Positions 25,706 to 34,924 of a stretch of DNA of 64,000 nt are shown one piece after another. This stretch comes from Planctomycetota bacterium (GTDB lineage: Bacteria > Planctomycetota > Planctomycetia > Gemmatales > Gemmataceae), in contig JAIOPV010000118.1 of assembly GCA_021413735.1 (NCBI GenBank), positions 1 to 64,000 of the forward strand, in the 5' to 3' direction. Each line of letters opens with the position of its first letter. Position 1 is the first letter of the stretch. The translations under genes were made by a program, and so were the position numbers. The notes beneath the pieces were generated by a model. The model was not told the DNA's origin. It was given only the letters and a program-made list of their open reading frames with translations, and ran no database searches.

Positions 25706-26965
25706 GTGACACGCGGGTTCCTGCTGTTGCTCGGCCTCGGTTGTTTCTCTTCTCTCGGTTGTGCTCTCGGTCCGCGAGCGTTGGAGAAGAGTCACCGGAT
25801 GTACAACGAGGCGTTCGTCCGCGTCGATTCCGAAGAGCTCCTGCTCAACATCGTTCGGCTTCGGTACGGCGATTCACTTGGCGAGGTCGAGGTCTCGACG
25901 ATCGCCGCACAGTACGAACTCTCGGCACAGGTCGAGGGTCGGCCATTCTTCGGCACCGAGTCCACAACCAGCAACATCTTTCGCACATTCTCCACCGTGC
26001 TCCCAGGTGGTGGGTTCAACGGTGCATCGCGGCCGACTCTCTCACTCACTCCCATCCAGTCGGGCGAAACTGTCGCCCGCTACATGCGTCCGATCACCCT
26101 CGAAGGGCTCATCTTCTTCTCCGAAACAAGTTGGCCCATCTCCTCCATCTTCCGCCTGTGGATTGAGGGGATGAACGGGCTTCCCAACGCACCGTCGGCG
26201 AGTGGACCGACCCGGAGTTTCGCCCCGGAGTTCGCCGAGTTTCAGCGGGCTGCCGAACTCCTTCAACTCATCCAGGATCGTGGGGAGTTGACTTTCCGGA
26301 AGGTTGAGGAGGAGACGCTCGGCGATCCGATCCCGGCCGACCGAGTGACTGGGGCTGATCTGGTAGAAGCCCAGAACGCGGGTAGTGAATATCGGCTGAC
26401 AGCAGACAAGAAAGCCTGGCAACTCGCCCGCAAGGGGCGAAAGCTGTACCTCGATCTGAGCCCAAATGTGCTGGAGAGTGCGGAGTATCAGGAACTCGTC
26501 GGGTTACTGCACCTTAAACCGGGGCTGACTCGGTACGAGATAACCCAGAGTACGGTCGGGTTCATCGACAAGAAGCCGGGCGCGCCACCGTCGGAGAGGA
26601 TCAATCTCGTTCCGCGGTCGTTGATTCAGGTCGCCTACTACGCATCGCACGGTGTCGAGGTGCCGCCCGCACACCTGACCTGCGGACTCGCCAAGCCAAC
26701 CCTGGAATCAGACGGCCGAGTGTTCGACTGGCATCAGGTGACCGATGGTTTGTTCACCGTGAAGGCGGTCTGCCAAAGAAAGCGCCCGGCGTGTGCGGCG
26801 GTGGCGGTGTATCATCGCGGTTACTGGTTCTACATCGATGACACGGACCACGCGACCAAGAGCACATTGAACCTCCTGCGCCCCGCTCGCCGGTTGGATC
26901 TGGGTTCGACCAGCAGCGACCGACGCCCGGCAGGGCCGACCTTGACCTTGCCCGTCGGACGATAA
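25706..26965 (+). CDS. predicted lipoprotein, unknown function
   Basis: A 419-aa protein starting at GTG with GGAGGG 7-8 nt upstream. The N-terminus is a lipoprotein signal: hydrophobic LLLLGLGCFSSLGC with Cys19 or nearby as the lipidated residue (SLGCALGPR). The body contains no motif I recognise; it is rich in beta-type segments and includes ELLLNIVRLRYGDSLGEVE near residue 45 and a late HRGYWFYIDDTDHATKSTL near 370. The family reads like the planctomycete outer-envelope lipoproteins that lie near transport genes. The neighbour across the gap is a FadL-type porin on the other strand. Function unknown. Confidence 0.75.
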   Translation: MTRGFLLLLGLGCFSSLGCALGPRALEKSHRMYNEAFVRVDSEELLLNIVRLRYGDSLGEVEVSTIAAQYELSAQVEGRPFFGTESTTSNIFRTFSTVLPGGGFNGASRPTLSLTPIQSGETVARYMRPITLEGLIFFSETSWPISSIFRLWIEGMNGLPNAPSASGPTRSFAPEFAEFQRAAELLQLIQDRGELTFRKVEEETLGDPIPADRVTGADLVEAQNAGSEYRLTADKKAWQLARKGRKLYLDLSPNVLESAEYQELVGLLHLKPGLTRYEITQSTVGFIDKKPGAPPSERINLVPRSLIQVAYYASHGVEVPPAHLTCGLAKPTLESDGRVFDWHQVTDGLFTVKAVCQRKRPACAAVAVYHRGYWFYIDDTDHATKSTLNLLRPARRLDLGSTSSDRRPAGPTLTLPVGR

Positions 26966-27118
26966 CCGTTCATCAGCAGCGGACCACCTCACCCGCTTCA
27001 TCTCGGCATCGCGCTCGCCGACGCCGTCGCGATGGGGAAGTTCAAGTCGGAAGGGCTGACGGCCTCGTTACTGAATGCCGAGGAGAAGGCCGAATTCTCC
27101 AAACTCGGCCATGACTAA
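26966..27118 (+). pseudogene. orphan C-terminal coding remnant
   Basis: Immediately after the TAA of the lipoprotein gene the same frame stays open for 50 codons to TAA at 27116 and reads as protein-like sequence (HPLHLGIALADAVAMGKF, then NAEEKAEFSKLGHD). No start or ribosome site precedes it except an internal ATG at 27032 that would give 28 residues. It looks like the 3' end of a lost gene rather than an extension of the lipoprotein. The parent family was not recognised. Confidence 0.35.
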
Positions 27119-27363
27119 CAGCGTGATCACTTCGATGTTGCTGTACAGCAGCAAGCCGTTGCTATTCTCGCCTCTGCGGGTTTCGGATCGGGATTTGTCG
27201 GCATCAACTTGTGGCCAGCGGTGATGCTTCATCTGGTGATGGTAATGTGGTGCATTGCGTGCCTTCGGATAAAGCGCAGTTCGAGTGGAGAATAACCTTC
27301 GTCGAATTGAAGTTGCCACCCGCGCCGGTGATGACCGCACGACGTGTGACAGCTCACCCAAGA
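27119..27363. other. intergenic, nothing recognised
   Basis: Between the coding remnant and the 3' end of the porin gene I see no gene, hairpin or promoter I can defend. Confidence 0.4.
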
Positions 27364-28737
27364 TCACTGGGGCAACGACGGCAACTGCTGGGGACCAGTG
27401 CTCGCGGCGACATTCGCCGGGGTTGGATCGGCCGGAGCACAGGTCGGCTTGCGATTGCATCCGCCGCCAAACTTGATCTGCAATGTGAATGTGATCAACT
27501 GGACCTCGGCCGACAGCTTCGTGCCGACTCCTGTCGCTTCGCGAATGGGACCACTGATCGAGTTGTGGAACCCATACGCATACCCCAGTGAGGCCGAGAT
27601 TGCGTCCGTCAGGGTCACCGTACCCCCGACCGCGATCGTGTTTTGGGTAATCACGGGAGCCTGCACGTTGAACAGCGTGCCGACGCTCGGGATCGGATTG
27701 TCGTTGTAGATGTAGCCCGCGCTCAGCGCGACCCGATCGGTCAACTGATACCGACTGCCAAGACCAAGCGCGAAAACGCCCCGCCACCCCAGACCACCAT
27801 CCTTGAGCGGTGTCCCAAACAAGTCCGTGCTCTTGTAGTCGAAGTACCGCATATCCGCCGAGAGCAGCAACTTCTTCGTCGGACGGTAGGAGATGCCCCA
27901 CGAGTAAATCGCCGGTAGCGTCGCCGTCAGGTACAGAGTCTTGGGCACCCCGAGTTCGTTTCGGCTGTTGAATGCCCAGCGCTCGAACCACTGCGGGCTG
28001 GTATAGCCGAACCCAACATCGAGTTCGTCGGTGATGGAATAAACCAAACCGGCCCGGAACCCTCCACCCCAGAACGGGTAGGAATGGGAACCTGTCGGGA
28101 AGGTACCGAGGCCGTCGCCATTGGCGTCGTCAGCACCGCCGAAGTAGGCCGGATCGAACGAGGCGAGGGCAATGGATACAGTTGGCCCGAACCCGAACAC
28201 CAAGCGATCGGTGATCTTGTACGCCACTGTCGGAGCGAGTTGAAACATGGTCAAGCTCGCGGCAATCGGCCCGCCCACATTGTTCCCCAACGGACCGATA
28301 GGCGAGAGAATCGGGTTCGAGGGATCACCCGGGAAGTTCACTGACCCACCACCAAGGGTGTTCAGCGCGAGCCCGAACGTCCATCGGTCGTCGTACTGAT
28401 CCACGATGCCAATGTTGGACGAGAGCCCGACACCGCTATCGCTGCGAGTGCTGCCAGACTTCAATCCCCCCGGTCCCGGGAATGTCGAATCGACGTGGAA
28501 ATTCGGGAACAGGAACGCTCCGCCGACCGCGACCTCCGAGCGACCGAGCCGACCAATCGCTGCCGGGTTCCAGTACAGAGCCCCGATGGCATCGACTGGT
28601 GTCGCCGTGGAAGCGCCGCCCATCGAGAGGTGAGCCGCGCCGCCGCCGGGCAAATATAGCCCTTGGGCGTTTGCGATCGTTGGAGACGCGAAGGCCGTGA
28701 GGATCACTCCAACCCAGACTCGCAATCCGATCCGCAT
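27364..28737 (-). CDS. FadL/TodX (OmpP1) family outer-membrane porin
   Basis: A 457-aa outer-membrane beta-barrel protein. Signal peptide to about residue 25 (ending TIANAQ), then the family hallmark N-terminal region GLYLPGGGAAHLSMGGAST and ALYWNPAAIGRL (NPA motif, about residues 57-59). The remainder alternates in beta strands with aromatic girdles, for example LNTLGGGSVNF, YPFWGGGFRAGLVYSI, LLLSADMRYFDYKSTDL. FadL proteins carry long-chain fatty acids or other hydrophobic compounds across the outer membrane. The C-terminal 30 residues (Cys, Pro, Ala rich) extend beyond the barrel. It supports a Gram-negative-type outer membrane in this organism. Confidence 0.9.
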   Translation of the reverse strand: MRIGLRVWVGVILTAFASPTIANAQGLYLPGGGAAHLSMGGASTATPVDAIGALYWNPAAIGRLGRSEVAVGGAFLFPNFHVDSTFPGPGGLKSGSTRSDSGVGLSSNIGIVDQYDDRWTFGLALNTLGGGSVNFPGDPSNPILSPIGPLGNNVGGPIAASLTMFQLAPTVAYKITDRLVFGFGPTVSIALASFDPAYFGGADDANGDGLGTFPTGSHSYPFWGGGFRAGLVYSITDELDVGFGYTSPQWFERWAFNSRNELGVPKTLYLTATLPAIYSWGISYRPTKKLLLSADMRYFDYKSTDLFGTPLKDGGLGWRGVFALGLGSRYQLTDRVALSAGYIYNDNPIPSVGTLFNVQAPVITQNTIAVGGTVTLTDAISASLGYAYGFHNSISGPIREATGVGTKLSAEVQLITFTLQIKFGGGCNRKPTCAPADPTPANVAASTGPQQLPSLPQ

Positions 28738-28915
28738 AGCAAACCTTTTCGAATGTACCGGTAATAGGAACCTAATCGGTTCGGTGGGTTATGCGGCTTG
28801 AGGAGAGGTGGTCGGTTGGATTGGGTTCACTTTCGGTATCGAGTGTGCAATATGGCTGGCACGGCGGAGGAACTTTCTTTTCTTGGCTTGGACTCGGATC
28901 TTTCACGACCGGAAT

Positions 28916-30550
28916 TCACCTCTCGAACGGGAATACTCGCTTCCAGTCATCCTTCATGCTTACCACGGTCCAGCCGCGTTTCGGGGCTTCGTCGAGACCC
29001 CTCTCGAGTCGGGCGAGACCGGCTTTACGATCGTAGGCATACTCGCGCTCGGCGTCAGTGTGGTGGACGATCAGCCCGAAACGGGGGCCGGTTCCCGCTG
29101 TGGTCCACGCTAACATCTCGAAGTCGCCGTCCGAGTTACCGAACGCCATAATCGGTCGCCGACCGATGAATCTGTTGATGGCAACAGGCTTGCCGGCCTT
29201 GTCGTCGTTGAAATCGAGTTCGGGCAGTCGCATCAGCACGGGCTTACCGTCGCGCAGTTCGTACTTCGTTTTGATACTGCTGCCGACCACCTGCTCAGGC
29301 GGGATGCCGTAGACCTTCTCCGCCCACGGTCGCATGAACTCGATTCCACCGCCGGAGACGATGTACGTCTTGAAACCGTTCGCTCGCAGATACGCAAGCA
29401 CTTCGAGCATTGGCTGGTAGACGAGTTCCGTGTACGGTCGCTTGAACCGAGGGTGCTTCGCGGTGGCAATCCAATCCTTGACGATGACCTCGAACTCTTC
29501 CGTCGTCATTCCGGCGTGGCTCACCATCAGCAGTTCCATCAGCGATTTCTCACCACCTGAGAACACCGTCTTCATGTCGTCTTCGAGAACGGCCTTGAAT
29601 GGCTGCTTCTCCTTCCACTCGGGGTGCTTCGGAGCGAGTGTCTTCACGCGGTCGATGGCGAAAACGAGTTGGACGGGCAATGGCATTTCGCACCAGAGTG
29701 TGCCGTCGTTATCGAACGTGGCGATGCGTTTGGCGACCGGAACGAAGTCCTTGCCGCCTTCCATCGTCACCTTCGCGACGAAGTCGAGGATGGACTGCTT
29801 GGCCTTGCCATCATTCCACGACGGAAGCGGATCGGCAGGGGCCGAGGTCCACAACAACTTCTGGGCCGTGCCGAAGTCGCCGAGTTGGTAGACGGCGACA
29901 GCACGAGCCTTGAACGTGAACGCCTTGAATGGTTCGGCCTTGAGCTTGTCGAGGTATTCGCGGGTGCCGACGCCGATGGTGACGTGCGGGTTGTAGTTCT
30001 TGCCACTAGACTTCGGCACGAACGCCGTGACATAGTCGATGAGTCCCGCCACCATCGCTCCCTCATCCGGCTTGGGCACGAAAGCCGCATCAGTGCCCTT
30101 GTCGGCGGTGAACGGAGCTACTGAATCGATTAACTTCTGTTGGAGGCGGAGCAACTCCGTAGTCGGTTCGATCACGATTCCGGCGAGTCCCGTCTTCCCG
30201 GTGGGGATGTCGTAATATCCGGTCGTCTTCAATTCCCAAGTCGTCGGGTTTTCGTCCTTCAGCACTTTCGCGATGCCAGCGTACACTTTGTCCAGATCGC
30301 TGGTTCGGACGAACCGCTGGATGATCGTGACGTGTGGTGCGTGGTCGGCGTCGAGCGCAAACCCCTTCGGATAGTCGGCACGAAGTAGGGCATTCGCCGC
30401 GTTGGCGCGGTCGATCATCACTTGATCGGGTGCAAGTAGGATGTCGATCGCCGTCACATCGGAGGCGATACTCGGCGCTTGCCCGGAGACTGTTCCGATG
30501 GCTATCAGCAGACTGATGATTGCGAGAAAGGCACGACGTGTCGACGTCAT
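28916..30550 (-). CDS. secreted 2H-phosphoesterase-like / HAD phosphatase fusion
   Basis: A 544-aa exported protein; ATG 30550 is chosen because it opens a signal peptide (TSTRRAFLAIISLLIAIG, cleavage near VSGQA). The first domain (about residues 30-230) has two HxT motifs spaced as in 2H phosphoesterases, HAPHVTIIQRF and YNPHVTIGVG. The second (about 270-530) is a HAD phosphatase: FDNDGTLW motif I, IVSGGGIEFM motif II, FGNSDGDFEM motif IV. The HAD half resembles secreted phosphoserine-phosphatase-like enzymes. The combination of the two phosphoesterase folds in one polypeptide is unusual. Its stop codon lies 93 bp before the sulfatase stop region on the same strand, so the two sulfatases and this gene may form a unit. 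Confidence 0.8.
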   Translation of the reverse strand: MTSTRRAFLAIISLLIAIGTVSGQAPSIASDVTAIDILLAPDQVMIDRANAANALLRADYPKGFALDADHAPHVTIIQRFVRTSDLDKVYAGIAKVLKDENPTTWELKTTGYYDIPTGKTGLAGIVIEPTTELLRLQQKLIDSVAPFTADKGTDAAFVPKPDEGAMVAGLIDYVTAFVPKSSGKNYNPHVTIGVGTREYLDKLKAEPFKAFTFKARAVAVYQLGDFGTAQKLLWTSAPADPLPSWNDGKAKQSILDFVAKVTMEGGKDFVPVAKRIATFDNDGTLWCEMPLPVQLVFAIDRVKTLAPKHPEWKEKQPFKAVLEDDMKTVFSGGEKSLMELLMVSHAGMTTEEFEVIVKDWIATAKHPRFKRPYTELVYQPMLEVLAYLRANGFKTYIVSGGGIEFMRPWAEKVYGIPPEQVVGSSIKTKYELRDGKPVLMRLPELDFNDDKAGKPVAINRFIGRRPIMAFGNSDGDFEMLAWTTAGTGPRFGLIVHHTDAEREYAYDRKAGLARLERGLDEAPKRGWTVVSMKDDWKRVFPFER

Positions 30551-30642
30551 TGGTGCAGACCCCGTTTGATGCTTCGAGCTGTGAATTGAAGGATGTCGGT
30601 CGGGCCGTTCCCGACCGACAAATTGATTCAGCTTAACACTCA

Positions 30643-32121
30643 CTATTTCGGCAACACTGTCTTCTCAGTCGGTAGACCGCCGTCGGTGCTGTACCCCGGA
30701 TCGAGGAACGTCTCGCCCTGGAAACCGAGGTAGTCCACCTGTGACTTAAGCCACTCGCTCATCTTTTGCTGCTTGGCGTAATTCATGAGCCGGGCTTCGA
30801 GATCCTTCACCACGTCGGGGTGCTTCTCCGCCACGTTCTCCTTCTCGCCAGGGTCTTTCACCACGTCGTAGAGTTCAGTCTTACCAGGCAACGTGGCGAC
30901 CTGGATGAGCTTCCAGTTGCCCTTCCGAATCGCACCACGAAAGGCTTCCACGTTGATCAGGATGTCGTCGTGCGGTGATGGCTTACCATCAGCGATCGTG
31001 GCGATCGCGTCCTTGCCATCGAACGGCTTGGTGGGGTCGCCTTTGCCACCGGCCAAAGCGAGAAGTGTCGGCATGAGATCGACATGGTGGAGTGGTTCAT
31101 TGACGATTGCGGGTTTGAGTTTCGCCGGCCAGTTCACAATCGCAGGCAGGCGGACACCGCCCTCTTTCAGACTGCCCTTGCCGCCGCTGAACGGAAGATT
31201 CGAGCACGGTGGTTTGTCATTGAGGGCCACTCCGCCACTCGCCTCACGTTCCTCCGGGGAACGTGCCCCCGTTGCGAACAACGCGCTCGTGGCCCCGCCG
31301 TTGTCCGAGGTAAAGAAGATCAGCGTGTTCTCTCGCATTCCCTTCTTTTCGAGAGTGTCAACAACGCGACCCACTTCCTTATCCAGACTCGTAATCATTG
31401 CTGCGTATGTTCGGTGCTGCTCGTCTGGGAACGCGTCCTTATACGCTTCGATCTCCTCCTTCGGTGCTTGATACGGGGCATGTGCAGAGAGGGAGGCGAA
31501 GTAGAGGAACAGCGGTTTCGACTTGTCGTGCTTCTCGATGAGGCCGACGGCCTCATTGCCGATCTGGTGTGTGTAGTACCCCACTTCTTTGAGGAAGGTG
31601 CCGTTGCGTTGCCAATCGATAACGCCACCACGATCCTTAGTGAAGTAATCCACCTCGCCGATCACGTTGCCGTAGAAGTGGTCGAACCCGCGGTTCTGCG
31701 GCCAGAACTTCTTGTCCGCGTGGCCAAGGTGCCACTTGCCGACCATTGCGGTGCTGTAGCCCACTTCCTTGAGTGCCTGTGGGAGCGTGCGTTCGTCGAT
31801 CGGGAGGCCGTATTTATGGCTCGGGAAGATCACCAACGTTTGCAGCCCATGCCGCATTGGATAGCGACCGGTCATCAACGCAGCGCGAGCCGGGGTGCAG
31901 AGCGGGAGGCCGTAGTATGATTCGAGCCGAACGCCCCCCTTCGCGAGAGCGTCGATGTTTGGTGTTTTGATCTTGCTGCCGCGGTAGCCGAGGTCAGCGT
32001 TGCCAAGATCGTCCACGACGATGACGACAATGTTGGGTTTGTCCGCCGCTGATGCCGTGGCAGTACCGAAAACCCAACCGAGGGAAACGAGCGCAGCAGA
32101 CATCAGGAATCGCGAACGCAT
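30643..32121 (-). CDS. arylsulfatase (sulfatase family)
   Basis: A 492-aa exported sulfatase; ATG 32121 opens the signal peptide RSRFLMSAALVSLGWVFG, cleaved near ATASAADK. The metal Asp pair is IVVIVVDDLGNADLG, and the formylglycine signature is LCTPARAALMTGRYP (about residues 72-86), with Cys as the residue to be oxidised. Later conserved elements: GKWHLGH and FFTSDNGGAT. Hydrolyses sulfate esters, probably from algal or other sulfated polysaccharides. Maturation needs a formylglycine-generating enzyme; none intact is in the window. Confidence 0.92.
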   Translation of the reverse strand: MRSRFLMSAALVSLGWVFGTATASAADKPNIVVIVVDDLGNADLGYRGSKIKTPNIDALAKGGVRLESYYGLPLCTPARAALMTGRYPMRHGLQTLVIFPSHKYGLPIDERTLPQALKEVGYSTAMVGKWHLGHADKKFWPQNRGFDHFYGNVIGEVDYFTKDRGGVIDWQRNGTFLKEVGYYTHQIGNEAVGLIEKHDKSKPLFLYFASLSAHAPYQAPKEEIEAYKDAFPDEQHRTYAAMITSLDKEVGRVVDTLEKKGMRENTLIFFTSDNGGATSALFATGARSPEEREASGGVALNDKPPCSNLPFSGGKGSLKEGGVRLPAIVNWPAKLKPAIVNEPLHHVDLMPTLLALAGGKGDPTKPFDGKDAIATIADGKPSPHDDILINVEAFRGAIRKGNWKLIQVATLPGKTELYDVVKDPGEKENVAEKHPDVVKDLEARLMNYAKQQKMSEWLKSQVDYLGFQGETFLDPGYSTDGGLPTEKTVLPK

Positions 32122-32210
32122 GGAACCGATCTCCGTGGTGAGTTGCAGAGAGAAAGCGAACCGACCGGGGTGATACTCCAACCCCGGTCGGCAACTCGGA
32201 CGACTCCCTG

Positions 32211-33974
32211 TCACTTGTTCGGACTTTCCTTCAACTTCTCCAACACGTCAGCGAGGTTGAAGCTGGCAGCTTTCTGGCGCTGCGGATAATCCTTGAACGT
32301 ACTCAGGAAATTGCCGACATGATCCTGCGCCGGGACCAGCAGGAAAGCGTGATCCAGTAACCAGTCGTAGTAGGTGTTCGAGGTGATGTCCGCCCGCTCG
32401 TAGGGGTCGAGCCGAAGGTTGAAGATCTTCGGAATGCGGAGCGTGACGAACGGTTCCGACCAGATCCGCAGCGTGCCTTGAACACGCTGTTCCATGAACA
32501 CGAGTTTCCAGTTGTCGTAACGCAAAGCGGTAAGTTGTTGGTCGTCGTTGCAGTAAAGGAATGACTGACGCGGGCTCTTCGCGGCTTCACCGGTCAGGAA
32601 CGGAACGAGGTTGTCGCCGTCGGGGTGAACCTTGTAAGTCGTGTCTCCGATCTTGTACCCCTTGAGCAACTTGGCCTTCACGTCAGTGTCGCCGGCCATC
32701 GCGAGGAGTGTTGGCAGCCAGTCGTGGTGGCCGACCATTTGGTTCGAAATCGTGCCAGGTTTGATCTTGCCCGGCCACTTCACCAGGCACGGCACGCGAT
32801 AAGCGCCTTCCCAATTCGAGTTCTTCTCATTGCGGAACGGCGTCATCGCTCCGTCGGGCCAGGTGTTCATGTGCGGACCGTTATCCGTCGAGTACATGAC
32901 GAACGTGTTGTTTGCGATGCCCGCATCGTCGAGCGCTTTGAGCACGGTGCCAACGTTCTTGTCGTGATCCATCATCACGTCGGAGTATTCGCTCATCCAG
33001 CGGCCAGACTGCCCCTTGCTCGCCGGTTTTTCGTGAGTGCGGAAGTGCATGTGCGTGAAATTCACCCACACGAAGAACGGCTTGTCGGCTTTCGCCTGCC
33101 GAGCGATGAACTCCGCGGCGCGGTCCGCAATGTCGTCGTCGATCGTCTCCATCCGCTTAATCGACAGTGGCCCGGTATCATTGATGATCTGCTTGCCGAC
33201 CTTACCGAACCGAGGATCGACGGTCGCGTCGTCCTTGTCTGTGGTTTTGCAATCCAGCACGCCGCGAGGGCCGTACTTCGCACGGAACGCTGGATCTTTC
33301 GGGTAGTCGGCGTGCTCTGGCTCCTGTTCCGCGTTCAGGTGGTAGAGGTTCCCGTAGAACTCGTCGAACCCGTGAACCGTGGGTAGGAATTCGTTGCGGT
33401 CGCCGAGGTGATTCTTGCCGATCTGGGCCGTGGCGTATCCGAGCGGTTTGAGCAACTCGGCGATCGTCGGGTCTTCCTTCCGCAAACCGAGCGTTGCCCC
33501 CGGGAGACCGACTTTGGTAAGGCCAGTCCGTAAACCGTGCTGACCGGTGATGAACGACGCCCGGCCAGCGGTGCAACTTTGCTCCGCGTAATAGTCGGTG
33601 AACATCATCCCTTCCTTCGCCACGCGGTCGATGTTGGGCGTGTGGTAGCCCATGACCCCATGCGAGTAGGCGCTAATGTTCGACTGGCCAATGTCGTCGC
33701 CCCAAATGATACAGATGTTCGGCTTCTTGCCGTCCTTCTGGGCCATTGCGGACACTTTCGCATTGTGTGCACCGATCGCTGAAAGACTTGCCTTATCGAC
33801 CCCGGCGCAGCAGTCACCACCGCTCAGGGAAGCCTGAGCGGTCGGTGCTGGCGGAGCCGAAGTGGTGGCTTCCGCGTTCTGGAATGGGTTCAGTTTGCCG
33901 CTCGCGGCAGCGTAGCCGAGTGCGACTCCGATGAGAGTGGTGACCACCGCCAGGAGTTTGGTACTTCTCAACAT
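32211..33974 (-). CDS. arylsulfatase (sulfatase family)
   Basis: A 587-aa sulfatase. ATG 33974 begins a signal peptide or anchor (LRSTKLLAVVTTLIGVALGYAAA); the same frame is open for 108 codons upstream, but that part is an FGE remnant (see 34026-34400). Metal site ICIIWGDDIGQSNISAY; formylglycine signature SCTAGRASFITGQHG (CxAxR form); GKNHLGDRNEFLP and STDNGPHMNTWP follow. Close in type to arylsulfatase A-like planctomycete enzymes of about 580 residues. Stop codon is 89 bp before the start of the next sulfatase, on the same strand. Confidence 0.92.
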   Translation of the reverse strand: MLRSTKLLAVVTTLIGVALGYAAASGKLNPFQNAEATTSAPPAPTAQASLSGGDCCAGVDKASLSAIGAHNAKVSAMAQKDGKKPNICIIWGDDIGQSNISAYSHGVMGYHTPNIDRVAKEGMMFTDYYAEQSCTAGRASFITGQHGLRTGLTKVGLPGATLGLRKEDPTIAELLKPLGYATAQIGKNHLGDRNEFLPTVHGFDEFYGNLYHLNAEQEPEHADYPKDPAFRAKYGPRGVLDCKTTDKDDATVDPRFGKVGKQIINDTGPLSIKRMETIDDDIADRAAEFIARQAKADKPFFVWVNFTHMHFRTHEKPASKGQSGRWMSEYSDVMMDHDKNVGTVLKALDDAGIANNTFVMYSTDNGPHMNTWPDGAMTPFRNEKNSNWEGAYRVPCLVKWPGKIKPGTISNQMVGHHDWLPTLLAMAGDTDVKAKLLKGYKIGDTTYKVHPDGDNLVPFLTGEAAKSPRQSFLYCNDDQQLTALRYDNWKLVFMEQRVQGTLRIWSEPFVTLRIPKIFNLRLDPYERADITSNTYYDWLLDHAFLLVPAQDHVGNFLSTFKDYPQRQKAASFNLADVLEKLKESPNK

Positions 33975-34025
33975 GGTTTGCAATTCTCGGAGAGTGAAGA
34001 GTGACTTTGAACGCTGTTCCCACAA

Positions 34026-34400
34026 CTCTTTCGTTGTGACACAACGAAAACCAACGCGGAACATGCCGGTATCAGGAGTACATTCGTGGTAAGCGCCGGG
34101 ACGATATCGCCCGCAATGGGAGTCGAGTTGCGATTGATATCGCCTGAGTGGGACCGCATTCGCAGGAGGGACCGGTCGGGTCGACAACTCCACCATAACC
34201 AGTCGCTTGCGAAACAAATCGCAGTCAGACCAGTCGGTGCACCATTTCGATGCGTTGCCCGCCATGTCGTGAAGGCCGGAAGGAAACGCCGAATCCAATC
34301 ACACCCAAAGCGATTAGCTTCCGTACCCGGTTCATGTCTTACCAATGAAGAAGATCCGCACGGTGTTGACAGCGAAGAATCACGACTTGGCACATTCGAT
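34026..34400 (-). pseudogene. broken formylglycine-generating enzyme (FGE/SUMF1-type) fragment
   Basis: On the minus strand, pieces of an FGE C-terminus occur in order but in different frames: PGTEANRFG (about 34330-34304), SGLHDMAGNASKWCTDW (about 34280-34230), DPTGPS (about 34175), and FRVGFRCVTTKE (34061-34026). In intact enzymes these correspond to the NRFGLYDMAGNVWEW, DPTGP and GFR segments. Frameshifts separate them, and the RGGSW core is not found. The last piece is in frame with the sulfatase at 33974, so the sulfatase start region seems to have taken over the dead gene's 3' end. FGE is the enzyme that activates sulfatases. Confidence 0.6.
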
Positions 34401-34540
34401 GCCAAATGCGAGTCCCGACCATCCGATGCAGCGATTCCTTGGCGACTTGCTTGACGTGTTTCTGTGTGATCGCTCAGTACGACAAAATGGTGACGCTATC
34501 CAATGAGCGATACTTTGCGGCAGGTGAACCGAAACGCACA

Positions 34541-34818
34541 TCAGTTGTCAGAATCGCTCAACGTGGCGGTGGGCCCAAGTTCGCAGATCGCATTCCCGCC
34601 GGGTCGCTCGATCACGACGGCGAACCCTTGCGGGATGCTCGCAACCCACTTCGTCGGCCCGAACACTCGCCAGTGGCAGGTCAACCGCAATCTCGGGTCT
34701 CGGGTCTGTTTCGGCAAAGGCGATCACCGTTTGCACGAAAACATTCGGCCAACTCACGGAACTCATAGCCGTCGGGCGCGGGCAACAAGTCGAACGGGCT
34801 TGGGGACGGCTTGCAGAA
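34541..34818 (-). pseudogene. degenerate small ORF, unknown family
   Basis: Two protein-like stretches on the minus strand are split by a frameshift: FDLLPAPDGYEFRELAE onward (34818-34681, ending in TGA) and HWRVFGPTKWVASIPQ onward to ELGPTATLSDSDN and a stop at 34541. Neither has a sound start. I do not recognise the family. With the FGE fragment it makes 34.0-34.9 kb a patch of decayed genes. Confidence 0.35.
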
Positions 34819-34924
34819 GGTGCGTCGTGACGCGCGTGTAGCGTTCGGTCACTTGACCGCAGGATGACTACATCAGCGACTTCGTTTCGCACCAGAGTCA
34901 TTGAACTCCGCGGTCCGCTGCGCT

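Noticed and set aside
27068-27991. Minus-strand 307-codon frame overlapping the FadL gene end
   Set aside because: Runs in a different frame through the FadL C-terminal barrel and the gap; the FadL frame carries the signal peptide and family motifs.
34503-34841. Plus-strand 112-codon frame in the decayed region
   Set aside because: Composition is not gene-like and the minus strand of the same bases shows two protein-like pieces separated by a frameshift, which explains the sequence better.
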